A stretch of DNA of 64,000 nucleotides from Flavobacterium odoriferum (GTDB taxonomy: Bacteria > Bacteroidota > Bacteroidia > Flavobacteriales > Flavobacteriaceae): contig NZ_JAMKFA010000005.1 in assembly GCF_025499515.1 (NCBI RefSeq), forward strand, positions 1 through 64,000, given 5' to 3'. Below are positions 7,649 to 19,661 of the stretch, one piece after another; positions within the stretch are counted from its first letter, which is position 1, and each line of letters starts with the position of its first letter. Under the pieces are notes generated by a model, which had not been told where the DNA came from, searched no databases, and saw only the letters and a program-made list of their open reading frames with translations. The translations under genes were made by a program, and so were the position numbers.

Positions 7649-10576
7649 TTAGTCTTCTTTTTTGAATTCAGCCATTTTTTTAGCTTCTTTTTCACTCATT
7701 GAGTCATTCATTAATGGGGTTGCCACAAATAACGAAGAGTAAGTTCCTACTAAAATACCCACTAAAATAGCAAAAACGAATCCTCTAATTGTTTCTCCTC
7801 CAAAGATAAAGATAGCAATTAAAACTACTAATGTTGTAGCAGAAGTATTGATTGTTCTACTTAAAGTAGTGTTTAATGCTTTATTAACTAATCCTTTGAA
7901 ATCTGGAGATGAGTTATAATCTAAATATTCACGTACTCTGTCAAATACAATTACCGTATCGTTTAATGAATAACCAATAACCGTTAAGATAGCTGCAATG
8001 AATGCTTGGTCAATTTCCATGTTGAATGGTAAAATTGTATAGAAGAATGAGAAAATACCTAATACAATAATCACGTCATGCGCAACTGCTGCAACAGCTC
8101 CAAATCCAAATTGCCATTTACGGAAACTAATCATCAAATAAACGAACACTACAAATAATGAACCTAATACTGCCCAAATTGAGTTTGTTTTAATATCTTT
8201 TGAAACTGTTCCTGTTACTTTTGCAGATGATAATATTCCAATTGTTTTACCTTCATACAAATTAGCAAATTTTTCATAAGTCATGTCTGCTGGGAAGTTC
8301 TTCTTTAAACCATCAAATAACTTATTATTTACTTCTTGGTCAACTCCTTCACCTTCATCATCAACTTTATATTTTGTTGTAATTTTTAACTGATTATTTG
8401 TTCCATAGATTTTAACTTCAGCTCCAGCTTCACCAAATACAGCACTTAAATCTTTAGCTACTTCATCCGCTACTACAGGTTTGTCAAAACGAACTTGGTA
8501 AGTTCTACCTCCAACAAAATCAATTCCTTGGTTTAATCCTTTAGTAAATAATGAAATTAAACTTAAAACAACTAATACAGTTGAAATAGCATAAGCGATT
8601 TTCTTTTTACCTAAGAAATCAATATTTAAGTTTTTAAACCAATTTTTAGTTAACGAAGTTGAAAAAGTTAATTTTTCATTACGAACTAAACTCCAATCTA
8701 AAATCATTCTGGTAACAAATACTGCTGTAAATACAGAAGTTATAATACCAATTAATAAAGTAGTTGCAAAACCTTTGATTGGTCCTGTTCCAAATACTAA
8801 TAAAATGATAGCAGTTAAAGCTGTAGTTACGTTAGCATCCACAATCGAAGATAATGCACCTTTCCATGTAAACGCGTAATCTGTTGCTTCTTGAACCGTT
8901 TTACCATTATCTAATTCTTCTTTAGCTCTTTCAAAGATAATTACGTTAGCGTCAACCGCCATACCAATTGTTAGTACAATACCTGCAATACCAGGCAATG
9001 TTAACACAGCTCCAAAACTAGCTAAAGCACCAAAGATGAATAAAATATTTACTAATAAGGCTAAGTTTGCATAGAAACCAGCTTTACCATAATACACCAC
9101 CATCCATAATAATACTAATGCGAACCCTAAAATAAAAGAAATTAATCCATTATTGATAGCTTCTTCTCCTAATGATGGTCCTACAACTTCTGATTGAACA
9201 ATTTCTGCAGTAGCTGGCAATTTACCTGCTCCTAATATTTTAGTTAATTCTTGTGCATCTTCAATTGTAAAGTTTCCGGAAATTCTTGAACTTCCTCCTG
9301 CAATTGCTTCATTAACTTGTGGTGCAGAATAAACAGTGTTATCCATTACAATAGCAATAAAACCTTGCTCTTTTGCTACTCTACTTGTTAATTTTTCCCA
9401 TTCACGAGTTCCATAAGAATTCATGTTCATGGTTACACCTTGCTTTCCAAATTCATCTGCCTCAGCTCTTGTAGTAGTAATCATATCACCTGCTAAAGCT
9501 GGTTTACCTGAAGCATCTCCTTTTAAGAAATACAATTGAGTAAATTCTGGATTTTTTGGATCTGATTTTTCCCAAGCCATTTTAGCATACGTTAAATTAG
9601 CTGGTAATAATGCTTTGATATCTGCTCTCTTGAAATAAGAATTGATAACTGCTGTATCTTTTACTTTTGCAATACCTAATACTGGTTGCCCCATAGGTTG
9701 TTGCCCTAATAATTGTAATTTATCAAAAAGTGGATTTACTGTTGATGTTGTATCTGCTTTATCAGTTAATAAAGAGTCGATACCTGTATTTTTAACAGGA
9801 GTTGATTTTTTAGCTACTTCTGTTTTCTTTAAAGCTTCGTTTACTTGAATTAAATAGCCAAAAGCATCAGCATCTGAATGTGCAACCCAAAACTCTAACT
9901 GAGCCGAAGTTTGTAAAATTCTTTTGATTTTATCTACATCTTTTGCACCAGGTAATTCAACTAAGATTCTACCTGAGTTTCCTAATAATTGAATGTTAGG
10001 TTGTGTAACACCAAATTGGTCAATACGCTCTCTTAATACTTTGAACGCACTTTCTACAGACTCATTAACTTTTTGTTTGATAATAGGCTGAACTTGTTTA
10101 TTTGTCATTCCTATTTCAATAATTCCATCAAGATTTTTATTTCTAAAAACATCTGCATCTGATAATTTTAAATTAGCCTTATCAGCTTCTTCAAAAAACG
10201 CATCGATGTAATCTTGATTTCCTTGTTGATTGGTTTTCGCATCAGCAAGTGCTTTGTTGAAAGCTGGATTTTTTGTTTCGTTTGCTAATCCTTTTAAGAT
10301 GTCTTTAACCGAAATTTGAAGAATTACGTTTAATCCTCCTTCAAGGTCAAGACCTTTGTTGATTTGATTATCTGTTACTTCTTTGTAGGTTTTTCCAAGA
10401 AATACTTCTTCTTTTTTCAAAGAATCTAAATAACGTAGTTCTTTTTTTGAATCTCCTTTAGCAAAAGCTTTAGCATCGTTAGCTATGCCGTTTGCAACAA
10501 AAGTGAATGAAAGTTGGTATACACATACCAAAGCAAAGATAATTGCGAAAAATTTAATTAGTCCTCTATTCTGCAT
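7649..10576 (-). CDS. secDF: Fused protein translocase subunit SecDF
   Basis: 975 residues. A fusion of SecD (about 1-640) and SecF (about 655-975), the usual arrangement in Bacteroidetes. It uses proton-motive force to pull substrates through SecYEG in the inner membrane. Visible features: an N-terminal helix, a long periplasmic P1 region with GLDLEGGLNVILQ and VLRERIDQFGV, the RND-type GMAVDANVIIFERAKEEL segment of SecD, and the SecF signature GIDFVGGRTYQVRF and IGYSLNDTVIVFDRVRE. The periplasmic region has a Bacteroidetes-type insertion of about 120 residues (SDPKNPEFTQLYFLKGD and flanks). Its own promoter lies at 10614-10644. Confidence 0.97.
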   Translation of the reverse strand: MQNRGLIKFFAIIFALVCVYQLSFTFVANGIANDAKAFAKGDSKKELRYLDSLKKEEVFLGKTYKEVTDNQINKGLDLEGGLNVILQISVKDILKGLANETKNPAFNKALADAKTNQQGNQDYIDAFFEEADKANLKLSDADVFRNKNLDGIIEIGMTNKQVQPIIKQKVNESVESAFKVLRERIDQFGVTQPNIQLLGNSGRILVELPGAKDVDKIKRILQTSAQLEFWVAHSDADAFGYLIQVNEALKKTEVAKKSTPVKNTGIDSLLTDKADTTSTVNPLFDKLQLLGQQPMGQPVLGIAKVKDTAVINSYFKRADIKALLPANLTYAKMAWEKSDPKNPEFTQLYFLKGDASGKPALAGDMITTTRAEADEFGKQGVTMNMNSYGTREWEKLTSRVAKEQGFIAIVMDNTVYSAPQVNEAIAGGSSRISGNFTIEDAQELTKILGAGKLPATAEIVQSEVVGPSLGEEAINNGLISFILGFALVLLWMVVYYGKAGFYANLALLVNILFIFGALASFGAVLTLPGIAGIVLTIGMAVDANVIIFERAKEELDNGKTVQEATDYAFTWKGALSSIVDANVTTALTAIILLVFGTGPIKGFATTLLIGIITSVFTAVFVTRMILDWSLVRNEKLTFSTSLTKNWFKNLNIDFLGKKKIAYAISTVLVVLSLISLFTKGLNQGIDFVGGRTYQVRFDKPVVADEVAKDLSAVFGEAGAEVKIYGTNNQLKITTKYKVDDEGEGVDQEVNNKLFDGLKKNFPADMTYEKFANLYEGKTIGILSSAKVTGTVSKDIKTNSIWAVLGSLFVVFVYLMISFRKWQFGFGAVAAVAHDVIIVLGIFSFFYTILPFNMEIDQAFIAAILTVIGYSLNDTVIVFDRVREYLDYNSSPDFKGLVNKALNTTLSRTINTSATTLVVLIAIFIFGGETIRGFVFAILVGILVGTYSSLFVATPLMNDSMSEKEAKKMAEFKKED

Positions 10577-10613
10577 TACTCTATAATTTATTATTCTATT
10601 TTATAAAAACGGA

Positions 10614-10644
10614 CAAATATATAATTTACAATAGGATTAACCAA
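10614..10644 (-). promoter_or_regulatory. Predicted secDF promoter
   Basis: On the minus strand TATATTTG (10614-10621) is preceded after 20 nt by ATTG (TTG at 10642-10644). Both boxes and the spacer match the Bacteroidetes consensus. The box lies 38 bp upstream of the ATG. Confidence 0.65.
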
Positions 10645-10667
10645 TTTTATTTTGATTAAAATGCTAT

Positions 10668-10815
10668 TATACCCCAGATTAAAATGAAAAGCCTTTTATT
10701 AGTCAAAAATTGTTAGCTTTTACAACACAAAACAGCGACCAAAGGAAGCTGATTTTTTGTTGTTAAAAGCTGATTTTTGCGATAAAAGCTTGTAATGGAA
10801 AGCTGGATTAGGTTC
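10668..10815 (+). ncRNA. Structured intergenic element, copy B (flavo-1-like)
   Basis: Same layout as copy A. The closing stem is CCAG (10674-10677) with CTGG (10803-10806). The internal loop is GATTAAAATG (10677-10686) against TAATGGAAAGC (10793-10803). A long central hairpin is capped by a GCGACCAAAGGAAGC loop (copy A: GCGACCTAAGAAGC). It is oriented on the plus strand, divergent from secDF and facing the 3' end of mdh, so it is not a leader of any gene here. It fills most of the 290-bp gap between secDF and mdh. Confidence 0.6.
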
Positions 10816-10848
10816 AAAAAAAAACTGCCAATTGCTTGACAGTTTTTG
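10816..10848. terminator. Terminator after mdh
   Basis: Stem ACTGCC / GACAGT (one G-U pair) with A8 on the left and T5 on the right. On the minus strand it ends the gyrB-mdh transcript. On the plus strand it directly follows structured element B and could end an RNA starting there. Confidence 0.65.
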
Positions 10849-10866
10849 CTGTATTTTTTGTTGAAA

Positions 10867-11799
10867 TTATAGTACTGATTTCAAATCTGCATTCATTGCT
10901 CTAACAGCGTCTGCTGATTTTGAGAAAGCTGCTTTTTCTGCATCATTTAATTGAATATCAACTATTTGTTCTACTCCATTTTTTCCGATAATACATGGAA
11001 CTCCCATACAGATATCTTCTTGTCCATACTCACCTTCTAAGAATACTGAACATGGAATCATACGTTTTTGATTGTTTAAAATACTGTCTACTAAATATGC
11101 AACAGATGCTCCTGGTGCATACCAAGCTGAAGTTCCTAATAAACCTGTTAAAGTTGCTCCTCCTACCATTGTATCAGCAGCTACTTTGTCCAATGCTTCT
11201 TGTGATAAAAAATTTGAAACTGGCGCTCCATTGTATGATGCTAAACGTGTTAATGGAATCATAGTTGTATCTCCGTGACCTCCAATAACCATACCTTGAA
11301 CATCATTAGCTGGTTTATCTAATGCTTTTGATAAGAAATATTTGAAACGAGAACTATCTAAAGCTCCACCCATTCCAATTACTCTATTTTTAGGTAATCC
11401 AGTAGCTTTTAATGTTAAATAGGTCATTGTATCCATTGGATTAGACACTACTACAATAATTGCGTTTGGCGAATGAGTTAATACGTTATCCGCAACCGAT
11501 TTAACGATTCCTGCGTTGATTCCGATTAATTCTTCACGAGTCATTCCTGGTTTTCTTGGAATTCCAGATGTAATTACCACTACATCACTTCCCGCAGTTT
11601 TTGAATAATCGCCAGTTGTTCCGCTTAGTTGCGTGTTAAATACAGTTGTTGTAGCACATTGCATAATATCCATAGCTTTACCTTCTGCAAAACCTTCTTT
11701 GATGTCTACTAATACTACTTCGCTTGCGATTCCTCTGTACGAAATAACATCTGCACATGTTGCACCTACGTTACCCGCACCTACTATTGTTACTTTCAT
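10867..11799 (-). CDS. mdh: Malate dehydrogenase
   Basis: 310 residues. NAD-dependent oxidation of malate to oxaloacetate in the TCA cycle. The Rossmann motif GAGNVGAT is at residues 7-14. The substrate-binding TREELIGINAGI segment, VSNPMDTMTY, and the catalytic histidine in GGHGDTTMIPL are all present. It is the LDH-like (MDH type 3) form seen in Bacteroidetes. It is the last gene of a run starting at gyrB (30 bp after the barrel protein) and is followed by a terminator. Confidence 0.96.
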   Translation of the reverse strand: MKVTIVGAGNVGATCADVISYRGIASEVVLVDIKEGFAEGKAMDIMQCATTTVFNTQLSGTTGDYSKTAGSDVVVITSGIPRKPGMTREELIGINAGIVKSVADNVLTHSPNAIIVVVSNPMDTMTYLTLKATGLPKNRVIGMGGALDSSRFKYFLSKALDKPANDVQGMVIGGHGDTTMIPLTRLASYNGAPVSNFLSQEALDKVAADTMVGGATLTGLLGTSAWYAPGASVAYLVDSILNNQKRMIPCSVFLEGEYGQEDICMGVPCIIGKNGVEQIVDIQLNDAEKAAFSKSADAVRAMNADLKSVL

Positions 11800-11829
11800 T
11801 TTGTTGTGTATATTAAATATTTATAAAAA

Positions 11830-14776
<2,947 letters not shown>

Positions 14777-14809
14777 TTACTCTTAAAATATTCGATTTTT
14801 ATTAACAGA

Positions 14810-14817
14810 CAAATATA
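14810..14817 (-). promoter_or_regulatory. Predicted -7 box of gyrB
   Basis: TATATTTG on the minus strand, 40 bp before the ATG. Possible TTG elements lie 10 and 24 nt further upstream; neither has the ideal spacing. Confidence 0.5.
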
Positions 14818-14879
14818 ACCATTCCGTCAAAAAATAGACTACAAATAAGCATAAAAAGCCATTAAGTTATTAACATTTG

Positions 14880-14918
14880 TTGAAAAACAAAAACGCCAGC
14901 TATTTCTAACTGACGCTT
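14880..14918 (-). terminator. Terminator after asnB
   Basis: On the minus strand a stem of about 10 pairs (GCGTCAGTTA / TAGCTGGCGT, with G-U pairs) closes a GAAA tetraloop and is followed by TTTTTGTTTTT. Confidence 0.8.
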
Positions 14919-14946
14919 CCTAACAACAAACCATATTTATGAAATA

Positions 14947-16563
14947 CTACACTAATGCTGCACTTGAAGCAATAGCCACATCTGCCTTTACGTGAGCGGC
15001 ATTTGCCCTACCACTTGGATCTTGATTTTCTTGCCATTTTGGAATCCATTTTCGCACGGTTTGTGCCGCACTATCTTGTGGAAAATGCTTGTGAAAAATG
15101 GTTCTATAATAGAATGCTTCTTTTGTAACTGGTGTATTGTAAGGGAATAATGCTTTTGCTTTTGCAAACTCCTCATCCGTAACTTGACTTGAACAATATT
15201 CTATTAAAGTATCAATCCAGTTGTATCCTACTCCATCAGAAAACTGTTCTTTTTGACGCCATAAAATTTCTTCTGGCAAGTATGGCTTCTCAGGTGTATC
15301 GAATGCTTTTCTTAAAATATATTTTTCAATTCCGTCATACGTTTTTGGCATTTTTTCTTCTGGCTGAATTTTGATTGCTAAATCCAAAAATTCCTTATCT
15401 AAAAATGGAACTCTTGCTTCTAATCCATGTGCCATGGTTGATTTATCAGCACGAAGCAAATCGGCTGTAAATAACTTTTGAACGCGTTCGATGGTTTCTT
15501 TTTGAAAATCCAACACTGATGGCGCATTTCGGAAATACAAATAACCTCCAAAAATTTCATCAGCTCCTTCGCCTGACAGTACCATTTTGATTCCTTTTTC
15601 TGTAATCGCTTTTGATAAGAAATACATTGGTGTGCTTGCTCGAATTGACGTTACATCGTAGGTTTCTAAATGCCAAATTAACTTATCTAAAATATCGATT
15701 CCTTGCTCGACTGTAAAATGAATTTCGTGATGTGTTGTTCCAATGAAATCCGCTACTTTTTTTGCTGCTACTAAATCGGGTGCAGAAGCATCTAATCCAA
15801 TAGAAAACGAATGTAATTCTTGTCCAGTTCCTTCTAACAATCTTGAAGTAATTGAAGCAATTAAGGAAGAATCTAATCCACCAGAAAGCAATACTCCAAA
15901 AGGCACATCGCACATTAAACGTTTTTCAACTGCTTGAGTCAAACTTACATTTAAAGCTTCTAAATGTAATTTTTCAACTGCTTTTTCATGAGCTTCCCAT
16001 TCTGGTTTGTAATATTTCACAAAACCTGTTTTTTCGGTATAATAATGTCCTGGAGGAAAAGTAGAAAATGACTTACATTGGTCGGTAATCGCTTTCATTT
16101 CAGAAGCAAAATACAAGCGACCTCTTTCGTCCATTCCATAATACAATGGTTTTACTCCCAATGGATCACGAGCTACAATATAATCATCTCCATCGATAAC
16201 TACTAATGCGAAAATTCCGTCCAACATATCACAGAAATCATATCCAAATTCTTCGAACAAATGAACGATAACTTCAGAATCTGATGTTGTTCTAAACACA
16301 TGATGTTTTAGAGTCGTTTCTCTTAATTTTTTGTGATTGTATATTTCGCCATTATGCACCATCCATGCCGAATCGGTTCCTTGAATAGGTTGTTTTCCTG
16401 TATGCAAATCGACAATTGACAAACGCTCGTGTGCCAAAATGTGTCCTTTCTCAGTTACATGAATATCACTTTCATCTGGACCACGGTGGCTCATTCTTTT
16501 AGACAATTGTTGCACCAATGCTTCTTCTTTTCCTTTCCCTATAATGGCTAATATTCCGCACAT
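14947..16563 (-). CDS. asnB: Asparagine synthase (glutamine-hydrolysing)
   Basis: 538 residues, close to the E. coli AsnB length. It makes asparagine from aspartate, ATP and glutamine. The N-terminal nucleophile Cys2 (MCGILAIIG) is exposed after Met removal. The glutaminase half contains SHRGPDES and the ammonia-site HNGEIYNH. The synthetase half has the ATP-pyrophosphatase loop LLSGGLDSSLIASI and the SGEGADEIFGGY motif. It is a single gene with its own terminator; the 235-bp region upstream is AT-rich. Confidence 0.95.
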   Translation of the reverse strand: MCGILAIIGKGKEEALVQQLSKRMSHRGPDESDIHVTEKGHILAHERLSIVDLHTGKQPIQGTDSAWMVHNGEIYNHKKLRETTLKHHVFRTTSDSEVIVHLFEEFGYDFCDMLDGIFALVVIDGDDYIVARDPLGVKPLYYGMDERGRLYFASEMKAITDQCKSFSTFPPGHYYTEKTGFVKYYKPEWEAHEKAVEKLHLEALNVSLTQAVEKRLMCDVPFGVLLSGGLDSSLIASITSRLLEGTGQELHSFSIGLDASAPDLVAAKKVADFIGTTHHEIHFTVEQGIDILDKLIWHLETYDVTSIRASTPMYFLSKAITEKGIKMVLSGEGADEIFGGYLYFRNAPSVLDFQKETIERVQKLFTADLLRADKSTMAHGLEARVPFLDKEFLDLAIKIQPEEKMPKTYDGIEKYILRKAFDTPEKPYLPEEILWRQKEQFSDGVGYNWIDTLIEYCSSQVTDEEFAKAKALFPYNTPVTKEAFYYRTIFHKHFPQDSAAQTVRKWIPKWQENQDPSGRANAAHVKADVAIASSAALV

Positions 16564-16765
16564 AATTTTTAAGTTTAATCGTTGAAATGTTTAATTGTTT
16601 AAGTTATATTTTATATTAACTTAATTTTATGAAGCAAAATTGAATAAATAAGTTTAAATAATAAACCTTAAAATTAATTTTAGTTATAATTTAAAACTAA
16701 AAAATGGATTTTTAATTAAATTATAAATTTTAAAAGTGGTTTTGAGTTAGTTTTGGTTACAAATC

Positions 16766-16798
16766 ATAAAAAAACCACTCGAGTGAGTGGTTTTTATT
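16766..16798. terminator. Terminator after the GreA-like gene
   Basis: Stem ACCACTC / GAGTGGT with a four-base loop and A6/T5 flanks, directly next to the stop codon at 16799. The rest of 16564-16765 is AT-rich and presumably carries the asnB promoter. Confidence 0.8.
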
Positions 16799-17248
16799 TT
16801 ATTCTATTGTCTTTATGTGAAATCGATTGTTGTTGATTGTGATTTCATCTCCAACACTTTTTCCTAGTAATTGACTTCCCAAAGGAGATTCTGGTGAAAC
16901 AGCAATAATGGTTTTATTATCGATTGTGATTTTTGGTAAAGCAGTGCTGATATAAAACAGCATTTCATTAGTTTGAACTAAACTTCCCAAAGCAACTCTG
17001 GCGTGAATTGCATCTGCATCAATTTTATCAATGCTATTCTTTTGACCGATGATTTCTGCTAATTTTTGATTGAGTTTTTCTTGCTCTAAATGCATCATCG
17101 ATAAAGCGGTTTCGTGCTTATCGCCAGCCGAACCTTTCGCATCGTTTTGCGCATCTTGAGCTAAATCGGAAATCATAAAACGCAATTCGTTTATTTTCTC
17201 CGATAATAGATTTTGATAATGGGATTTTATTTTTTGTTTGAATGTCAT
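16799..17248 (-). CDS. GreA/GreB-family transcription elongation factor-like protein
   Basis: 149 residues. The N-terminal half (about 1-75) is an alpha-helical coiled coil rich in Glu/Lys/Gln, as in GreA. The C-terminal half carries the FKBP-like signature SPLGSQLLGKSVGDEI (about 121-136), matching the SP-G-AL-GK-VGD pattern of GreA/GreB. GreA rescues backtracked RNA polymerase by inserting the coiled-coil tip with acidic residues into the secondary channel. Here the coil contains DAQNDAKGSAGDKHE, so acidic residues are present, but tip function cannot be confirmed. I recall relatives in flavobacterial genomes being mislabelled as 3-oxoacyl-ACP synthase, which this sequence does not support. 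Confidence 0.75.
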   Translation of the reverse strand: MTFKQKIKSHYQNLLSEKINELRFMISDLAQDAQNDAKGSAGDKHETALSMMHLEQEKLNQKLAEIIGQKNSIDKIDADAIHARVALGSLVQTNEMLFYISTALPKITIDNKTIIAVSPESPLGSQLLGKSVGDEITINNNRFHIKTIE

Positions 17249-17253
17249 GATGA

Positions 17254-17286
17254 AAGATTAACCACAAAGAGCACAAAGAAGGCGCT
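17254..17286. repeat. Short CACAAAG-type direct repeat
   Basis: Two CACAAAG words 9 bp apart, followed by GGCGCTAAGGACGCTAGG, in the 51-bp gap upstream of the GreA-like gene. A related CGCAAAG array lies at 60473-60511. Confidence 0.4.
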
Positions 17287-17299
17287 AAGGACGCTAGGA

Positions 17300-17692
17300 T
17301 TATTTTTTTCCTCTTTTATACAATTCTTCAGCTTCTTTTCTTGATTTTTCAAAAATATCATTCCCAAACTTCTTTAAAACGAGTTCTTTCATCGTTTTCG
17401 AATAACATTTTGAATATTCAGTAATTACACATCCTGCATTTTTTGTATCAATCCCGTATTTTTTTCTTCTATACTCTTGAATATAAGTGCTTAAATCAGG
17501 GTTTTTGTCAAAAATTAGTCCATAAGAATAACAATTATATATTCCAATATCAAAATCGATTTTTGCTTGTTCAGTTCCGTTTTCACAAGTAACTTTTCTC
17601 CAAACTATAGAATCATTATTTTTAGAATTTTCATTTTGAGAAAATGATACTCCAAATATTAGAAGAAATGATATGCAAATAATTTTTTTCAT
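17300..17692 (-). CDS. Small secreted protein of unknown function
   Basis: 130 residues with signal peptide MKKIICISFLLIFGVSFSQ. The mature region has four cysteines (TCENG, YNCYS, AGCVITEYSKCYS) that could form two disulfides, and a basic C-terminal helix (ELVLKKFGNDIFEKSRKEAEEL). I do not recognise a family. It lies 51 bp upstream of the GreA-like gene on the same strand. Confidence 0.65.
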   Translation of the reverse strand: MKKIICISFLLIFGVSFSQNENSKNNDSIVWRKVTCENGTEQAKIDFDIGIYNCYSYGLIFDKNPDLSTYIQEYRRKKYGIDTKNAGCVITEYSKCYSKTMKELVLKKFGNDIFEKSRKEAEELYKRGKK

Positions 17693-17772
17693 AATTCAAT
17701 TATTTCGGAGATGCTATAAGTATAACAAACGTTATTGGAAAACCTAATAAAACTAATAACTCAACTTCAAAA

Positions 17773-17822
17773 TTCGTTGTTCAAAATTGAATTTTCAACA
17801 TTTTTTAATATTTAACAACGAA
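17773..17822. repeat. Inverted repeat downstream of the TonB-receptor-like gene
   Basis: TTCGTTGTT (17773-17781) and AACAACGAA (17814-17822) can pair, enclosing 32 nt with a smaller TTGAA/TTCAA hairpin. There is no strong U-tract, so termination is uncertain. Confidence 0.4.
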
Positions 17823-17849
17823 CTTGGAATGTTGAATGTTGAACTTTTA
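17822..17849. repeat. Degenerate heptamer array (4 x 7 bp) at the end of the TonB-receptor-like gene
   Basis: Units ACTTGGA, ATGTTGA, ATGTTGA and ACTTTTA on the plus strand. The last unit contains the stop codon of the minus-strand gene ending at 17847. Confidence 0.5.
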
Positions 17850-19601
17850 GAAATCAAATTTGTAATTAGCACCTAACAACACCTGAATTCCTTGTACCGG
17901 GAAATTTGCCCAGCGATTGTATTGTTGATTAGCTAAATTGTTTCCTTTTAAGAAAGCGGTTAATCTTGCGTTGTATTTGTATCCTACGTGCGCATTCAAA
18001 TCGAAATAACTGTCTAATGTAACTACTATTGAATCAAATATTGGCGGAAAAACAGCCGCAGCATTCTGAACTGATATCAAATCTTTTCTTTCTCCTACAA
18101 AAAATACATTGGCACCTGCATACCATTTTTCGTTGATGTCAAAATCTACTGTTGTTCCAACTTTTAATTGTGGTAAATTCCAAGCTTCGGCTTGCGTATC
18201 TGATGAATAATTATTGTAGGTTCCATTAATACCAAAAGTTACACTTTTAGAAAAATCGGCCTTTAATTCACCAAACAAACTCAATGTTTTTACATTATCA
18301 TAAACTACACCAAACGAATTTCCATAAGCATAACCTTCTGTATTAGCAAATGAAGGATTGTATTCGTTACTCACAAAAAGCGCTTTATCATCTTGGTTCA
18401 AATAGGACGCTCTAACGTTAAAAGCAACTGAATTCGCTAATTTACCTTTTAAACCTGCATAAATATCATATTTGTTATCTGTGGGTGCAATAAAAAGTGT
18501 TGGTGACACAAATGAATTTTGATCAACAAAATCTGCATATGAGTTTTGCTGTAAACCTCCTTCTGCACCAGCATAAGCTACTAAAATATCGCCAACTAAT
18601 TTATAGGAAGCTTTGATGTTTGGATAAATAAAAATCTTTCCATCGCTTTCTCCGTTAATTTTTGCAGTTGCATAGAAAACGCCCGCACCTAACTGCACCG
18701 ATAAATCATCTTGTTGGTACAAAATACTTGGTTTCATTCCGGCAATTATTGTACTGTATTTTAGTTCTGAATCTACATCTAACATTCTTTCAAAACTTCC
18801 ACCAACGTAATCTACTACGAAATCGGCTTTGATTTTTTGATCCATTACTTCAAAATCAAAATTTGGCTTGATAAAAAATCGATTTTCACCTGAATTTAAT
18901 CCATCTGAAAAACGTTTAAATTGCATGCTTGCCTCACTAAAAATTCCGTCTTTTAATGTCATTTTTCCGCCAAGAGCAATTGTATTGTAACTTTGTTTTG
19001 AATCGATACTGTTAATTGTTGCATCATCAAAAGCGATAGTTTGTATAGGTAATCCGTACCAATTATAAATTTGATTTTTCACCCCTAAATCTACATTCCA
19101 GCTTAAATCGCGCTCACGCACTCCATAAGTTACATCTAAACTTGTGTTGTAATATTTGTCATCTAAAACCAAATCTTTGATGCCGCCTTGAGAAGACAAA
19201 TGGCGCAACATTCCACCTACATAATTGCTTCGGCTAAGATTTTGCGTTATGAACAATTCTGCATTTATTGTTGGATAATTTCCGAAACCTAACGTTGCGT
19301 AATTGTTGTATAATTTTTCTTTTTCGGCTTTATCAACACCTGCCGCTTTTCCTTTTGCTGGTGTAAAAGTTGATGCTACTGGAAATGAAAAAATATTATA
19401 CTGAATGGTTTCCTTTTTTTGCTCTTCTTCATCTTCCAAAACTGGTGTTTCTTTTACTTTAAAAGCATCAGAAATGGTTGGTGTGTATGGTTTTACAATA
19501 TTTACTACTTCAGAGCCAATGTTTTCATCTTTTTTTTGAGAAAAGGAAAATTGGATTCCGAATATTACTAAAACTATTGTGATTATATTTAATTTCTTCA
19601 T
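17847..19601 (-). CDS. TonB-dependent-receptor-like outer-membrane barrel lacking a plug
   Basis: 584 residues from the ATG at 19601; a TTG two codons upstream is less likely. Signal peptide MKKLNIITIVLVIFGIQFSFSQ. A short low-complexity linker (VLEDEEEQKKETI) follows. From about residue 100 the sequence is a run of amphipathic strands with aromatic girdles, ending in GIQVLLGANYKFDF, a typical TonB-receptor barrel end. At 584 residues there is no room for a normal carboxypeptidase-like plus plug region, so gating by TonB is doubtful. It lies 60 bp downstream of a large periplasmic TPR protein; the pair probably works together at the outer membrane. Confidence 0.75.
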   Translation of the reverse strand: MKKLNIITIVLVIFGIQFSFSQKKDENIGSEVVNIVKPYTPTISDAFKVKETPVLEDEEEQKKETIQYNIFSFPVASTFTPAKGKAAGVDKAEKEKLYNNYATLGFGNYPTINAELFITQNLSRSNYVGGMLRHLSSQGGIKDLVLDDKYYNTSLDVTYGVRERDLSWNVDLGVKNQIYNWYGLPIQTIAFDDATINSIDSKQSYNTIALGGKMTLKDGIFSEASMQFKRFSDGLNSGENRFFIKPNFDFEVMDQKIKADFVVDYVGGSFERMLDVDSELKYSTIIAGMKPSILYQQDDLSVQLGAGVFYATAKINGESDGKIFIYPNIKASYKLVGDILVAYAGAEGGLQQNSYADFVDQNSFVSPTLFIAPTDNKYDIYAGLKGKLANSVAFNVRASYLNQDDKALFVSNEYNPSFANTEGYAYGNSFGVVYDNVKTLSLFGELKADFSKSVTFGINGTYNNYSSDTQAEAWNLPQLKVGTTVDFDINEKWYAGANVFFVGERKDLISVQNAAAVFPPIFDSIVVTLDSYFDLNAHVGYKYNARLTAFLKGNNLANQQYNRWANFPVQGIQVLLGANYKFDF

Positions 19602-19620
19602 GTTCAAATTTTTTAGATAC

Positions 19621-19646
19621 GATTCTGAAACTAATTCAGAATGACA
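19621..19646. repeat. Short palindromic intergenic repeat
   Basis: ATTCTGAA (19622-19629) and TTCAGAAT (19635-19642) pair around a five-base loop, followed by GACAG. Related short palindromes beginning GTCAT occur at 60528-60571, and a degenerate copy near 3143-3166. Confidence 0.5.
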
Positions 19647-19661
19647 GTTTCTTGCTATATA

